Source: Ypsolopha sequella (lineage: Eukaryota > Arthropoda > Insecta > Lepidoptera > Ypsolophidae). From it: a stretch of DNA of 64,000 nt. Both the position numbers and the translations under genes were made by a program. The notes beneath the pieces were generated by a model that worked only from the letters and a program-made list of their open reading frames with translations, searched no databases and had not been told where the DNA came from. The stretch lies in assembly GCA_934047225.1 (NCBI GenBank), contig OW203992.1, positions 6,623,501-6,687,500 of the forward strand, given 5' to 3'. Below, in pieces: positions 12,412-24,175 of this stretch; within the stretch, counting starts at the first letter, position 1, and each line of letters starts with the position of its first letter.

Positions 12412-12845
12412 TATAGTGCCTAAAACTTATAGAGTATGAGCTAGTATATAGACATATAGTGCCTAAAACTTATAGAGTATGAGCTAGTATATAGACATAT
12501 AGTGCCTAAAACTTATATAGTATGAGCTAGTATATAGACATATAGTGCCTAAAACTTATAGAGGATGAGCTAGTGTATAGACATATAGTGCCTAAAACTT
12601 ATAGAGGATGAGCTAGTATATAGACATATAGTGCCTAAAACTTATAGAGGATGAGCTAGTGTATAGACATATAGTGCCTAAAACTTATAGAGGATGAGCT
12701 AGTATATAGACATATAGTGCCTAAAACTTATAGAGGATGAGCTAGTATATAAACATATTATAGTGCTTAAAACTTATAGAGTATGGGCTAGCATATAGAC
12801 ATACAGTGCTTGAAACTTATAGAGTATGAGCTTTATTGACATATG
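12412..12845. repeat. 43-bp minisatellite, right block (about 10 units)
   Basis: Same unit and phase as the left block, starting near 12415, 12458, 12501, 12544, 12587, 12630, 12673 and 12716 and decaying after about 12760, where units gain bases and diverge. It is followed by a short (TA)n run near 12856-12868. Confidence 0.93.
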
Positions 12846-13009
12846 ATATTATGCTATATATATATATAATAGATGCTTTTGTACATTTTGCTGTTATCGT
12901 TATTTTATACAAGCATAAGCATTTATATTCTCTTGAAAGGTTACTATTATAAAAAAACAGACCAACAAAAATTTTATTCAATTAACTTTAATATTTATTT
13001 TAGTTTATA

Positions 13010-13270
13010 TACAGGTTGTTAAGATGAAGTAGCGGAAGCGGAAACTGGCGATAGTACTCGTCCATACGAACAACTTTTACTATGGAACCAATACTCGAAT
13101 CGCGAAAAAGAAATCAACTGTTCAATAGAAAAGTTACATAGCTACCCGAACAAAATGTATGAAACATCTGTTTTTTTTCCGATCTCAATATTTTTTTCGA
13201 AATGAGTTCGTATGGACGAGTTCTATCGCCAGTTTCCGGCTTCCGCAACTTCATCTTAACACGCTGTATA
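13010..13270. mobile_element. MITE family B, copy 2
   Basis: The ends tacaggttgttaagatgaag and gcaacttcatcttaacacgc are inverted copies, with ggaaactggcgatagtactc pairing near the other end. Flanked by TA. The 120-codon frame at 13114-13476 runs across its right end and is probably incidental. Confidence 0.75.
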
Positions 13271-13557
13271 TTAAATGTAAGTAAATTAGTAAATGAGGAT
13301 TGAAAAGGTAGGTGCGAGACAGTTTTAGCCTCTCTTCCTCGTGGTAAACCCTGGCCTGGCACTCCCAAAAGTTTTGGTTTATCGTTCGAGCATACGTCCA
13401 TCTCTGACGCACGCAAAGAGTGTGTGTGATAGAGTCGGATATATGACCGAGCGATAAATCGATTGAATTTTGTCACTTCGGAGTAGGCCCTTTGCTGTCA
13501 AGTGGACGAGCCTATGACAACCAATCTAATATTTCAGTTACTGCCTACAATAGTCTC

Positions 13558-14048
13558 TCCTTTTTTTTTTAATAGGTTTACGGCTCTGGATGCAAGTCCT
13601 TTTGAGCAAATCGTTTTTATTATTTTCACTTTGTGAGCACTTTATACACACATCTTTTTATCACTTTTACATTAATATTTTCATTCAATTTACAGTTTAT
13701 CCACTCCACTGTGTTTTTAATATATTTAAAGAGAGGCATAAATAATTTTGATTCGTTTAATAAGTCTTGAGGGCGCGTGGGAACATCACTATTGCCACAA
13801 ATTTTTTCTAGTTCTGACACAAGTATTAGATTATAAATTCCAAAATTTGCACAGTTAAAAATAACATGATTCAAATCAGCATTTGCGCAGTCACAATAAT
13901 TACAGGAAGAATCTTGTATCATGTTTAGTCTTCTTAAATGTGATGGAGTTCTGCAGTGACCAAACCTCATGCGGTTTATTATGGTAACAAAATTTCTGTT
14001 ATCTATCTTAAAACAAAAGTTGCCCATTAAGGGTCTTACTATTGCCAA
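13558..14048 (-). mobile_element. LINE 3' end (RNase H-bearing I/R1-like group), poly(A) tail
   Basis: Read on the minus strand, a retrotransposon C-terminal frame (14048-13626) is followed by a short 3' UTR with gctcaaaaggacttgcatcc and then a run of A (T run at about 13562-13572 on the plus strand). This is the expected 3' end of a non-LTR retrotransposon. The 5' part (endonuclease, reverse transcriptase) is not seen next to it. Confidence 0.75.
13626..14048 (-). pseudogene. C-terminal fragment of a LINE ORF2 protein (140 residues)
   Basis: The frame reads MRFGHC near residues 27-32 and then a CCHC-type cluster, C49-x2-C52-x8-H61-x4-C66. An 'RxGHC...H' segment followed by a C-x2-C-H-C cluster is the usual tail after the RNase H domain in I- and R1-type LINE ORF2 proteins. 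It lacks reverse transcriptase and endonuclease, so it is a fragment of a protein normally near or over 1000 residues. The methionine at 14048 is only the first in the surviving frame. The frame itself is intact to its stop. Family call is from motif layout, not alignment. Confidence 0.7.
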
Positions 14049-14487
14049 ATGGGTACTTTCTAAAGCCTACTCCTTGTTTATGGCCAAACCAAAAATAATT
14101 AAAAAATGTATTATGAATAATCAACTCTTAGACAACATATGCAACATTTTTCTTTTCATACCACCAAAAATTCTACATGAATTTTTTTTTTACTGAATGG
14201 TGTTATTTGGCTTAAATTTCCTACTGCTCCTAAATGGCTTGGCTAATTGAATTCATTTATGCTTTGATAAATAGATAAACTTGATAGCTATAAACATAAC
14301 ATATGATTATTCAATCGAACAATCACGTCCATGTGAAAAGTATAATTTTCTCCTATTTCACCCTATCAAGGACGCAGCGAGCGTCATAACAGCCACTATG
14401 CATTGCACGCTGATATTAACGTTATTTCAATGTCGTTTTCGTTGATATTCGTAGTGACAAATATCGAGCTGCTAATTTGGCGATGGT
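14028..14487. repeat. Direct repeat family E, copy 2
   Basis: Matches 8641-9104 throughout (attgccaaatgggtactttc, ggcttggctaattgaattca, cacgtccatgtgaaaag). It abuts and slightly overlaps the LINE fragment, suggesting that the two belong to one element or were moved together. Confidence 0.65.
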
Positions 14488-16114
14488 AATCGCCTTAAAC
14501 TTCCGTTAACAAAGTTATTACTGTATAAGACAGACAGACAATCATTGCTCTATTAAGTGCAGTATTAGTTGCATGTTTAATAATAAGATAGCCTCTAAGA
14601 ATAACATGCGAAATTGCATGTTGCTCGTGATCAAGGGTGCCGCTTTTTATTGATAGTAAGTTGGTAATAGCTCTGGTGGATAAAATACTGTTGGATCTAT
14701 CTATGATACATAGGTATGTACTAATACTAAAGTTATACAAAAGTTGTGTCCGTAAATTTAATATATTTTCAATAAATAAATATTTATATTTAGCTATAAT
14801 AAGCTTTTCTTTTAATGTTATACTTATAAACACAACATCGTCATAAAATAAGAAAATGGCTAGATATGAAATGTAAGGTTTTATTTAAGATTTTTATTTT
14901 TTATTAATATTTATCACTTATCATATAGTCACGATGTGAATATTGAAATTTTTGTTAATTACTTATCAATATAAATTTCAAATTTCTAAATCTTAATTTT
15001 TAATTCTACTTTGTGTTATCAGATGCATAAAAATTTAAATAATGCATGTTTAGTTTTAGTTTTAGTTGTTAATATATAATGTTGTGCATGTAAATGTAAA
15101 TTTCTCAACTTAAAATGTAATGTTATGATTAGGTTTATGATTGCCGATGTATCAAAATTTCAATTATATTTATTTTATTGGTATTTTATTTATTTATTTT
15201 ATAACCGAAAAAATACATTTTATAGCATAAAGGTGTATCAAAAACCTGTCAGGGTTTATATGTACACCGAGATTCCCGTCTTATCTAAAAACAAACATAT
15301 AATCCAACTTAACACATCTAGATTGTTAAATAAAATACAAGTAAGTATAGACTAATTTTAAGATTTGTAATGTTTTACAAATTTACACACAACAATTGAC
15401 TTTTCTTAATTATTAAGATATTTTACATACCTACGTAATATCTTTAGTCGCTTATCGCAACCATGCGAGTGAGTCAATAGTACCCACATTAACAATAGGC
15501 TGCAAACTTATAAAGTGACTTTATTACTAATTAATGTAGTCTTTAGCTACAATTTTTTAAAAGCTATTTTAGATTGCAGATAATTTTTAACCTAAGATGT
15601 TATTCAAGAATTAGTCCAGTTAGTGAATGGACTGAATAGCAGGGTTACTGTATACAGATGTTTTATGTTTTTATTATGATTTTAATTACGACTTTTTAAT
15701 TTTAAAAAGATATAATCAAATAGTTTTAGGGGCGTGTATTTTGTGTCTATACATAAATAAACGTAATATATAATTATAGTTATGTATACCTACGGTGATA
15801 AAATATTTAAAAAGTACGGTTTTAATTTGATTTTAATGTTATTAGGATTAATTGACTCTTTTAAGTTATTAGGCATACTAATTAATAATTTAGGTATTAG
15901 ATGTTTTTAAAGTTTTCGATAGTGGAATGTATATTTACGTATATGCAGGTTAGGGTGTTATGTTTTTGGGGAATACAATTTAGAAAATTAGTAACAGTTA
16001 TGCAATTATAAATTTCGCAGACGTTTGAGTGTATCTTATCAAATTGAGCCATTATAGCAGTTCAGAATACGAAATGGAAGTTTATAATTCGAAATATGAA
16101 AGTAATAAAAATAA
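14488..16114. other. AT-rich DNA, nothing recognised
   Basis: Short AT-rich frames (for example 14495-14833 minus and 15125-15355 plus) have no domain. The part nearest 16114 could be the 3' flank or linker of the LINE whose ORF1 lies just beyond, but no reverse transcriptase frame follows. Confidence 0.4.
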
Positions 16115-17091
16115 TTAGCAACTTAAATTTTTGATGTCGTCCATGGATCTTATTGTTATGACCCTTTGCTTGTCATCTTTTCGCAGTAATATCTTTCCAT
16201 TTTTGAGCCAGATATACTTAAAGGTTGGTTTTAACTCCTGCTTTGTAGTCCATAGCAGCATCTTATTATATGGTGTAAGAGTTTCACGGATGAAAATTTT
16301 AATTTTGATTTTGACTCTGATGTTGATTTCACAATATCTGAAACGACAAGCTTCTTATTTTTTGCAGCCATCAGCCAGCGGTGTCGCGCCTCTTGGTCCG
16401 TCATCTTCATTTTAATCAGTCCCGGCTGTCCATCGCGAGTTGGCATTCTGCTAACTACCTTCACATCTGTAATATTTGTGTTTATTTGTTCAGCTATTAT
16501 GGATACTGTTTTGGTAATATCTTCGTTCTCTGCAGAAGGGACATTAGCTATTTCGAGTTGTTCACAAAGCTGCTGCTGTTCAATTTCATTCATTCTTTGC
16601 TCTAGCGCTCCTATCTTTGTTTCCAAATTCGTGTTTTTGTTCTTGAGGGCTACATTAGAGTTTTCTAGACTTTTTATTTTCTCCTTAAATGCTTCCATGC
16701 TTAGGACAAACTCATCCACTTTGCTGCAGTAAAAGTCCACCGAGTTTTTAATCTCTCGTATCTCCTTTTTTAATGTTTTTTCTACTTCCTTGTACACTTC
16801 CCGTACAATTCTTTTGATATCTACGGAAGAAGCTTTTACAGATCCATCATCATCGTCTTCATCATCATCGTCGTCGTCATCATCTCGGATAATGGACTTG
16901 TGCTTTGGCGATTTCTCGTGGCATTCCGGACAGGACCACTCTATGTTTTCAGTGTTGCGTAAAGCAGTCACCTGTTTTTTGGTTAGTCCAGAACATTGAG
17001 TGCCGAAATGTACAATCTTATCACACTTGTTACATTCTAGGGCTGGTGATTTTGCCGTAATATTTTTGTTACATTTGTCACACTTTGCCAT
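16115..17091 (-). pseudogene. LINE ORF1 protein with PHD finger and coiled coil, frameshifted
   Basis: From the ATG at 17091 the first frame gives 286 residues. The N-terminus is a C4HC3 PHD-type zinc finger (C4, C7, C20, C23, H28, C33, C54, C57), followed by an aspartate run (about 69-83), a long heptad-rich coiled coil (about 95-175) and a C-terminal domain resembling the FP25K-like region found in ORF1 of CR1/Jockey-type LINEs. The reading frame is lost near 16290-16315 in a run of AAAATC/AAAATT. Another frame then continues sensibly (ends DDIKNLSC) to a TAA at 16115-16117. So ORF1 is nearly full length with one frameshift. No ORF2 follows, so the copy is dead. It would act in RNA binding of a retrotransposon RNP. 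Confidence 0.8.
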
Positions 17092-17304
17092 CTCACTTCG
17101 AAGGTAGATACCTATTTTTAACAGTTAAGTAACTCACAGACGTGTCACTTGAACGAGCGATAGACGCGGAATCGACCGTTATGTGGACCTTTACCCTGAG
17201 AGGCGGGTTTTTTTCTCAGTTCAGGGTAAATTTAATACTTCATTATTGATGCTGCATTTTTTATGAGGATAATAAATAATTTGTATTTGTATTTGTATTT
17301 GTAC

Positions 17305-17382
17305 AAAAATAACAATTTTAAGTATTTTCGAGATATATTTCGGCGAAATATATCTCGAAATAATTAAAATTGTTATTTTTTA
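17305..17382. repeat. 78-bp near-perfect hairpin
   Basis: aaaaataacaattttaa on the left pairs with ttaaaattgttattttt on the right, and the centre is ttcgagatatatttcg facing cgaaatatatctcgaa around 17342. It sits between a (TTTGTA)n tail and the repeat starting at 17383. Confidence 0.8.
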
Positions 17383-18187
17383 GGGTTTCGTAGTACCTAA
17401 AAGGTGCAAAAGGAACCTTTATGGTGAGACTCCGTTGTCCGTCTGTCCGTCCGTATGTCACAGCCTCATAACTTTAGCACCGTTAAAGATAAAGTCATGA
17501 AATTTGACACAAAAATACCATTAATTTGCCCACATATTATAGTGTAAAAATAATGAAACATTTTAAGTTATTCTAAATTTATCCAAAACAAAAGTGGAAA
17601 ATAAAAAATACTATCCTAAAAATGCAATATGGGTATCAAATTGTAAATATTAAAAAGCTCATTGTAAAATAAAATACATTTACTATATTTATTATCACTG
17701 ATTTCGAGAAATCTTTAAAAAACCACAAAAATATGTATATCCCCCCCCCTTATCTCCTAAACTGATAGACCGAAAAATATGAAAAAAAATGTCGATTACA
17801 GATCATAACTGGTCAATTACAGAAAAACTATAGCGATTTAAAAAACGTTGAGCACAAATGAGAAATATAATAAAAAAGTAAAATAAATAAAAAAAATATT
17901 TTATAAAAACACAATATGGGTATCAAATTGTAGGTATTAAAAGCTTATTGTAAAAATATATGGCTTGGCTATATTAAATTGCATCTTTTTCGAGAAATCC
18001 TTGAAAAACCATAAAAAAAATAAGGGGGGGTCCTTATCTCCAAAACTGATGGACCAAAAAATATTATTATCTACAGGAAAAATAAAGCCGTTGAGAAATT
18101 CACGAAAAAAATAACAAAATTAAATTTATCACCCACAATACGGAACCCTAGGCACGCGAGTATGACTCGCACTTGGCCGGTTTTTGT
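17383..18187 (+). repeat. Dispersed lepidopteran-type repeat family F
   Basis: It starts tagggtttcgtagtacc, runs through ccgttgtccgtctgtccgtc and gtcatgaaatttgacac, and ends tacggaaccctaggc then gactcgcacttggccggttt. The start (gggttccgta type) and the later tacggaaccc block are inverted, as in a repeat I know as very common in moths and butterflies. A partial copy is at 46965-47130. Two internal stretches (about 17590-17760 and 17885-18060) are similar, suggesting an internal duplication. Non-coding. Confidence 0.7.
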
Positions 18188-19207
18188 TATGTTTATAAGT
18201 ATCAAATTTTATTAATTTATAATTAATAATATTATAATTATTTATTTAGGATTATTTTCGTATTAACTATTGTCTTTCACATTTGTTTTACTAATTAAGC
18301 AAATTAATATGAAATTGGCGTTATGTATAGATAATTAATAATTAAGTATCAAATTAAATTAATATATTTCAAAATTTTAAATGACATGGGTTATTAGTAT
18401 TGTACTGAAGCCAAAATCATCTTTTTATTAGAATGTTTGCCTGTCTCTCCCGTTTTAACTCGAGAACCACTCAAAGGCTATGAGGTTTTCTTTATGATTC
18501 ATTGCAAAACGGCTCACCTCAATAACTATTTTTGATCGGAGGTTTTCTTTATTATCATCGTAGTCACCCTAGTAAATATATAGGCTATAAGGGCTGTTGA
18601 TAAATAACCACAAAGCCGAAAACGGGGCAAAGATTGAATAAACGGGGCGGAACCGCGGGCAAATGGTTAGTGTTTAATAAAGTAGGTCTCGGGGTGCAAT
18701 TGCACCCCCCCCTGAGCCACGAACAAAGTTTGACAAATTCCAAAATGTAAATAACTCGCTAGCCGATTTTCTGAAATTGCCCCTGAGAGAAATTTCAGTA
18801 TTTGATCTCATACGTCGATATATAGTATAAAAATATGTTGGTTTTGGATTTAACTGGAATTTTCTGGGTTCTGTAAAAAACAGACACGCTTATAGTCAAA
18901 TTTAATCTTGTAAAAATATATATAATAAATCTACATGAACTTTAATACATAAACGATTAAAATGATAGGTAAAATCTATAATCATATTAATCATACAAGG
19001 CGAAATCCAATCAACCGCTCGAACCCATACCGGAGACAATAAGGTTCAAGGATCAGTGATCACCAACCGAGCCCCCAGCACGAATCCAGGCGGCCGACCA
19101 AATCCCATCCTATATACTACATACTAATAAGTTCGTATATAAATCCAATACTGACAGAATATTGACAGAAAATATTGACAGAATTACGTACATTGTGTAC
19201 CGTATAA
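18188..19207. other. No gene recognised
   Basis: AT-rich sequence with a more GC-rich patch at about 18600-18720. No frame, RNA gene or repeat is supported. Confidence 0.4.
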
Positions 19208-19357
19208 GTACATCCCGGTCACATTATCTCGAGACCTCGCTGGAATGCGAACCACCCGCCCCCGTTCTCCTTTCACCTCCCCGCGCTCTGTATCTGAGCG
19301 CCGACGCGACGTGACGTCATCGACGCCAGGTCTCGAGATAATGTGACCGGGTTGTAC
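19208..19357. mobile_element. 150-bp element with 30-bp inverted ends and GC-rich core
   Basis: The ends gtacatcccggtcacattat (left) and ataatgtgaccgggttgtac (right) are inverted copies over 30 bp. The core (about 19240-19325) is strikingly GC-rich for this window and contains a palindromic TGACGTCA at 19312-19319, the CRE/ATF consensus. It is too small to code for anything. Confidence 0.7.
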
Positions 19358-19717
19358 TTCAATTATGAAAAAATACTTATTTAGCTTTACGAAAATCAGC
19401 TTATCTAGGCTTTCCTTTACTTTTTAGGAAAATTACTCTATTGATATTTGATAGTAACATCTGAAATGGAATGTTTAAAATTTATGAAAAAATATAGATA
19501 TATTGTAATTTAAATTATACAGAACAACTTCATTTTAGGAAATTATTCTGGCGTTTAAGAAACAGCATAAAAATATTGTTAAAAGTCAACCTGTTTTTAG
19601 ACTAAAAATTAAGTAAAATTGGTTATTTCTTTGAAACCACTAAAGGTATTTGCAGTAAAATACAAGGAAAATATTTGTTTGAAAAATTATTTATTTATAT
19701 ATTTTTCCGTTAATCGC

Positions 19718-19860
19718 GTCCATGTGAAAAGTATTATTTTCTCCTAGGTATTTTGCGTTATCCGGAGACCCAGCGACGTCGTAATGCAGAGCGCGCTGAT
19801 ATGAACGTTATTTCATTATAGTTTCTGTCGATATTTGTACCGGCACAGGTTGAGTCAAGA
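19718..19860. repeat. Family E fragment
   Basis: Shares cgtccatgtgaaaagta, agagcgcgctgatatgaacg and gatatttgtacc with the family E copies at 8641 and 14028. Confidence 0.55.
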
Positions 19861-19999
19861 TAGTTCGCGGCTATCTGCCTCTTAATCCAGGTCAACATTA
19901 ATTAAGTTTACAAGAGTAACTTGCGTAACTATTTATTCAACTAGTCTTCTTTTATCGCTTTTGCATTTTAACTATCTACATATCCAGCTAGCTTTTACA

Positions 20000-20350
20000 G
20001 GTGGTAGAGCTGATGCCAGGCTAGACTGAGGAGGTACCACCATCTTACTTGGAGACCCCCTTGATGTAATTCGGGGGAGAGTAAGAGGACAGCTCACAGG
20101 CAAAAACCAGGAGGCCCACCATGCCTGGGACCGATGGATGGCGGCATATCCATCCCTAATAGCCGGGCCTTATATGGAACAGACTGGTGAAGGGTAGTTG
20201 CGTCACTGGTACGACGGTTCCAGCACCGCGCTCACCAACCCACCTGCCCAGCGTGAGTGTGTATGGGCAATTCTTCCAGGATGACCGGTGGGAGTGCCAA
20301 AGACCTGAAAAGGCAGTGGACGAACTAGGCTGATTGATGGATGGATGATA
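20000..20350 (+). repeat. Dispersed repeat family A, copy 2
   Basis: Starts gtggtagagctgatgccagg, contains ggaggtaccaccatcttact, and ends gtggacgaactaggctgat with a (TGGA) tail. It lacks a few bases present in the other copies near 20315. Confidence 0.8.
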
Positions 20351-20756
20351 TCCAGCTACAATTATCAAGTACCATCTTGCAATCGTTTATTTGGCTAATA
20401 ATATAAACGTACTTTTTAACCCCTCGACTTTACCCGTGTAAACTATTCATTAGAGAGCTCAGAAATAGGCGCACCATATACCCCCAGTTGCGTGAAACCT
20501 AGATTCTAGTATGGCATCCCTTTCGTTTCCTTTGAAAAAGAAAGTGCAGACGAAGGTAAAGCCCATTAAAATAAGTCAATATCGTTGAAGCAGAGAAGCG
20601 TTTGTATTCTTCTACAAAAGATCTCAACGAAAAAATTCAGAGACAACACCAGGGATATTTTTCTTGATTGACGACTCAGAAATGACCACAGTGGATGCCT
20701 TGATTTGACATACTATCTAAAACGTATTTCAAATAAGTTAAATAAATTGTTCCGCC

Positions 20757-20872
20757 CATCCATCAGCCTAGTTCGTCCACTGCTGGACATAAGCCTTTCC
20801 AGGACTTTGCTACTCCCGGCGGTCATCCTGGAAGAATTGCCCATACTCACACACGCTGGGCAGGCGGATTGT
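20757..20872 (-). repeat. Family A 3'-end fragment, reversed
   Basis: Reverse complement of the last ~115 bp of family A (agttcgtccactgctggaca on the plus strand). It keeps the 3' end only, the pattern of 5' truncation. Confidence 0.75.
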
Positions 20873-21770
20873 TATTCGATAAAAATGTACCAATTAGTTT
20901 AAGTTTAAAGAAATGTCATGCTATAAACAAACTCATACCTCTGTTGTTATAGTACATTAGTTTTTCCTCGATTTAGTACGTGTTTGGTCTAAGTTTTTGG
21001 ATTGAACTGTCACGAATTAGACAGAATCTGTTGGTTTTTATGATGTAAAGGATTTTTTCGGCTTTATATAAATTCCTGTTTTCCTGTTCTATTCGTCCAA
21101 GTTCCTGTTATTAAAATGCAAATAACATCTACCTAAAAGGATTGATTGTTACCATTTTAATTAAATCACTCAGAGACACCATTTTTTGTTAAAACGCCCA
21201 TATGTTTACCAACCAAAAAATCCCGAGTTCCCATACAAAATAACCGAACCATATGTTCCCATTATCCCTAACGAGACATTTACGACTCGATTCATCGAAT
21301 ACTATAATCGCCGTTCAAACAATCTAGTTTGGAATATCCGATCCGATTAATTTCTATAAATGTTAATTCGACCGTCGAGCAGTCGGCTCGCTCGTTAGCG
21401 TAATCAATGTAAACTCGCCTTTAAAACTTTATGCCTCCATAATATTAAATGAATGGGTTTAATTTCAGAGCTTTAAGTTATTAGTTTTGTAATTAGGGGT
21501 AAGTGTGTGTCGAGGGACGGTAAGTGTGCGGGGACAACGGAAAGTTGATCATGAATTTAATATATTTTTTTATTTTTTAGTAATTATTTTTTCTTCACAA
21601 TTGTTTTTATTTACAGCTAGCATTCAGTTTATCGCTTATCACTTATTGAAAATATAAAACAACAACAGCTTTTTAAAATCATTTGTAATAAAAAAAATAC
21701 TATTTTGTATTTTCAGTAATTTATACATAAACGATATATACTTCTTTTCATTATATTTTTATAATTTTAA
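20873..21770. other. No gene recognised
   Basis: AT-rich DNA without supported features. Confidence 0.4.
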
Positions 21771-21908
21771 AACTTTAATTTTAGTTTTAGTGCTGTCAAA
21801 CATAAAATTATTCTAAAGTAATTTAGATTCTGTTTCTAACTTTCAAGGACTATTTTGCAATTAATGAAATTTAGATTTGACAGCAATAAAACTAAAATTA
21901 AAGCCTTT
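21771..21908. mobile_element. MITE family D, copy 2
   Basis: Inverted ends aactttaattttagttttag and aaaactaaaattaaagcctt; it matches 8032-8169. Confidence 0.6.
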
Positions 21909-22477
21909 AGATTCGGCTTTAATGTTATACTTAATTTGCTAAAAAATACGGTATATAATTCAAAACATTCACAACAATTCACAATTTATCGAAACAAAAC
22001 CACTTCAATCAAATACTTTACAAGTCCCCAGATTATCCCCTTATTCATGCCAATAATACCTCTGACATCGAAACAAGAATACGATCACAAAGCGATATAG
22101 TGTCCGCCTTTATGTCCGTGTCAAGTCAAGATGTCCTGTGGCGTTGTGTTGCCCACGCGCACAGTGTGAGTTCGCGCCTTCCCGTCACGACGTTTACACG
22201 TTGTAGATAAAATAACTAATCGTCAATTTTGTCGGATTTTCTACTCATATTGGAATTCGAAACATATACAAAAAATAATATCACGGCATACATCCTCGAG
22301 GAAGTGTCTAGATTTTTGCCCAGTGTTGAGTGTCACAGTCAACACTCGTAAACCTTCTTGTCACCGAAGATTTTACGTCCTTATTTATTATACTTTGGGT
22401 TCGCTTTTAATGCATGCAGGTCTACCTCACAATAATATTAATACTTGTGATGGTGAAACATCTTAAGACTGTACATG
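21909..22477. other. No gene recognised
   Basis: AT-rich sequence with no convincing feature. The frame at 21855-22100 starts inside the MITE. Confidence 0.4.
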
Positions 22478-22976
22478 CCTAGAGCATGAACAACGCCAGA
22501 CTTTCGAGGATTCGTTTGAAGAAATTCGGACTCTCCTTGTATTGAAAAAAATAAATTTGATCTATTGATCTCTTACCTAGAATTTCTACTTATAAATAAC
22601 ATATTAAGATTTATACTTTTGTCAAAAAAAAAAGTCTTCCACCCTCTTTTTTTTGGTTTTCAAACGTTCGTTTCAAGAACGCGGTTAAATTCAAAATTCA
22701 AAATTCAAAAAGTTTATTTTGCAAAGTAAAATGAGAAGATAAAAGATCAACTTGATTTTTTTTTCATAAAATAGGTAATAGAAATATATAGGGATTCTAC
22801 TTATATCCAATTTTTATTCCTACAAAATATTCCAGTATTAGCTAAAAACATGCCAATTTGTTGTTTCGCTGCGTAATCATTAGTATTACGCGTCCAAGAA
22901 AAAGAGGCCAAAGAGTCAACATAAAACGTGCTGGACGGGTAATAAAAAAAGTTGCTAGGGTAGGCCATCCTCTTCT
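22478..22976 (+). repeat. Dispersed repeat family G, copy 1
   Basis: Matches 23706-24175 block by block (agatttatacttttgtcaaa, ggttttcaaacgttcgtttc, agtattagctaaaaaca, ccaatttgttgtttcgctgc, gttgctagggta). It carries an extra ~50 bp at about 22690-22742 beginning with attcaaaattcaaaattc, absent from the other copies. That is a small nested insertion. Confidence 0.8.
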
Positions 22977-23035
22977 AACTCCCAACTAGTTTCGCTTTAT
23001 CAGCATTTTCAATGATTTAGTAAGTAGATACTTAT

Positions 23036-23084
23036 GGACTATCGCTAGTTTTCGGCTTTCACAACTTCTTCTTAACACTCTGTA
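23036..23084. repeat. MITE family B fragment
   Basis: The segment gactatcgctagttttcggc to cttaacactctgtata matches the right end of the family B MITEs at 6893 and 13010. Confidence 0.55.
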
Positions 23085-23316
23085 TAATTCGGGCGTTTAG
23101 ATGTTTGAATCGAAGTTTATACAAATGGCTCTAAGCTCACTTGCTTGCAACAAGTGACATACTACAGGTTAACTAACTTTTCGTACTATGTCCTCGTCTT
23201 TATGTCCATGGTTTTATGTGACAAGGACAAAGCATACAAAGTTAGATATTCTAAGTTAAGTTGCTGGTTCACTGAATCTGTAGCTGCATTTAGTGCCCTA
23301 GTTTAACTTTCCAACC

Positions 23317-23552
23317 TGCCCCCCTATTCTGTATCTTAGGTTGCCAACTGGACAGGGTGCCTATCGTCAAAAACATAGATAAAAACTAAACTTTCAAAAT
23401 TGCTTTTAGTGGGTATTGAACTATTTACGAACTGTTTCGTCACTCCAAGTGCTAATATACCCTTAGACAATCGGAATTCGATAGTATATCTATGTTTTTG
23501 ATGATAGACACCCAGTCCAGAAAGCAACTAGAGATACATAATAGGCCCGCTG
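23317..23552. mobile_element. Inverted-repeat element between two family G copies
   Basis: Left ctattctgtatctta and ctatcgtcaaaaacatagat pair with right atctatgtttttgatgatag and gagatacataatag. The open frames at 23336-23685 (minus) are by-products of this palindrome. Confidence 0.7.
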
Positions 23553-23705
23553 TATAGTATAAGTTGCTGAAGTGTCTGTGAGCATGGGAGCTACGCACAC
23601 TCCAGCAGCGTATACGTGCAAGGACTACTATAACCAAGCCTGACCCGCCGTCGTTAGATAAAAGTCTGTAAAGCAATAGAGACAAGAATTAACGGGACAC
23701 CTGAC

Positions 23706-24175
23706 GCTAGAACATCAACAACACCAGGATTTCAGGGTTCATTGGAAGAAACTAGGTCTCTCCTCATATTGAAGAAAATGTATTTGATTTATCGATCTTT
23801 TATCTAAGGATTCCACCTATAAACAATGTTTTAAGATTTATACTTTTGTCAAAAAAAAAATGTTTTCTACCCTCTTTTTTTGGTTTTCAAACGTTCGTTT
23901 CAAAAGCGCGGTTAAGAGATCAACCTGATTTTTTTTTATAAAATAGGCAATAGAAATATGAAGGGATGTTACCTAAATCTAATATTTTTTCCTTAAAAAA
24001 TATTTCAGTATTAGCTAAAAACACACCAATTTGTTGTTTCGCTGCGTGCTGATCACTAGTATTACGCGTCCAAGAACAAGAGGCCAAAGAGCCAACATAT
24101 AATCGCCTCTATGAAAAGCAAATAAGGTCTTGCTGGACGGGTAATAAAAAAGTTGCTAGGGTATGCCATCCTCTT
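23706..24175 (+). repeat. Dispersed repeat family G, copy 2
   Basis: Direct copy of 22478-22976 without the ~50-bp insertion, and with an extra ~25 bp near 24105-24130 (cgcctctatgaaaagcaaat) that is also present in the reversed copy at 60927-61282. Confidence 0.8.

Noticed and set aside
11655..12845. Tandem 43-bp repeats as a possible CRISPR array
   Set aside because: The repeats are back to back without unique spacers, no cas genes exist, and the genome is eukaryotic.
13114..13476. 120-codon frame on the minus strand
   Set aside because: It crosses the end of a MITE and shows no domain.
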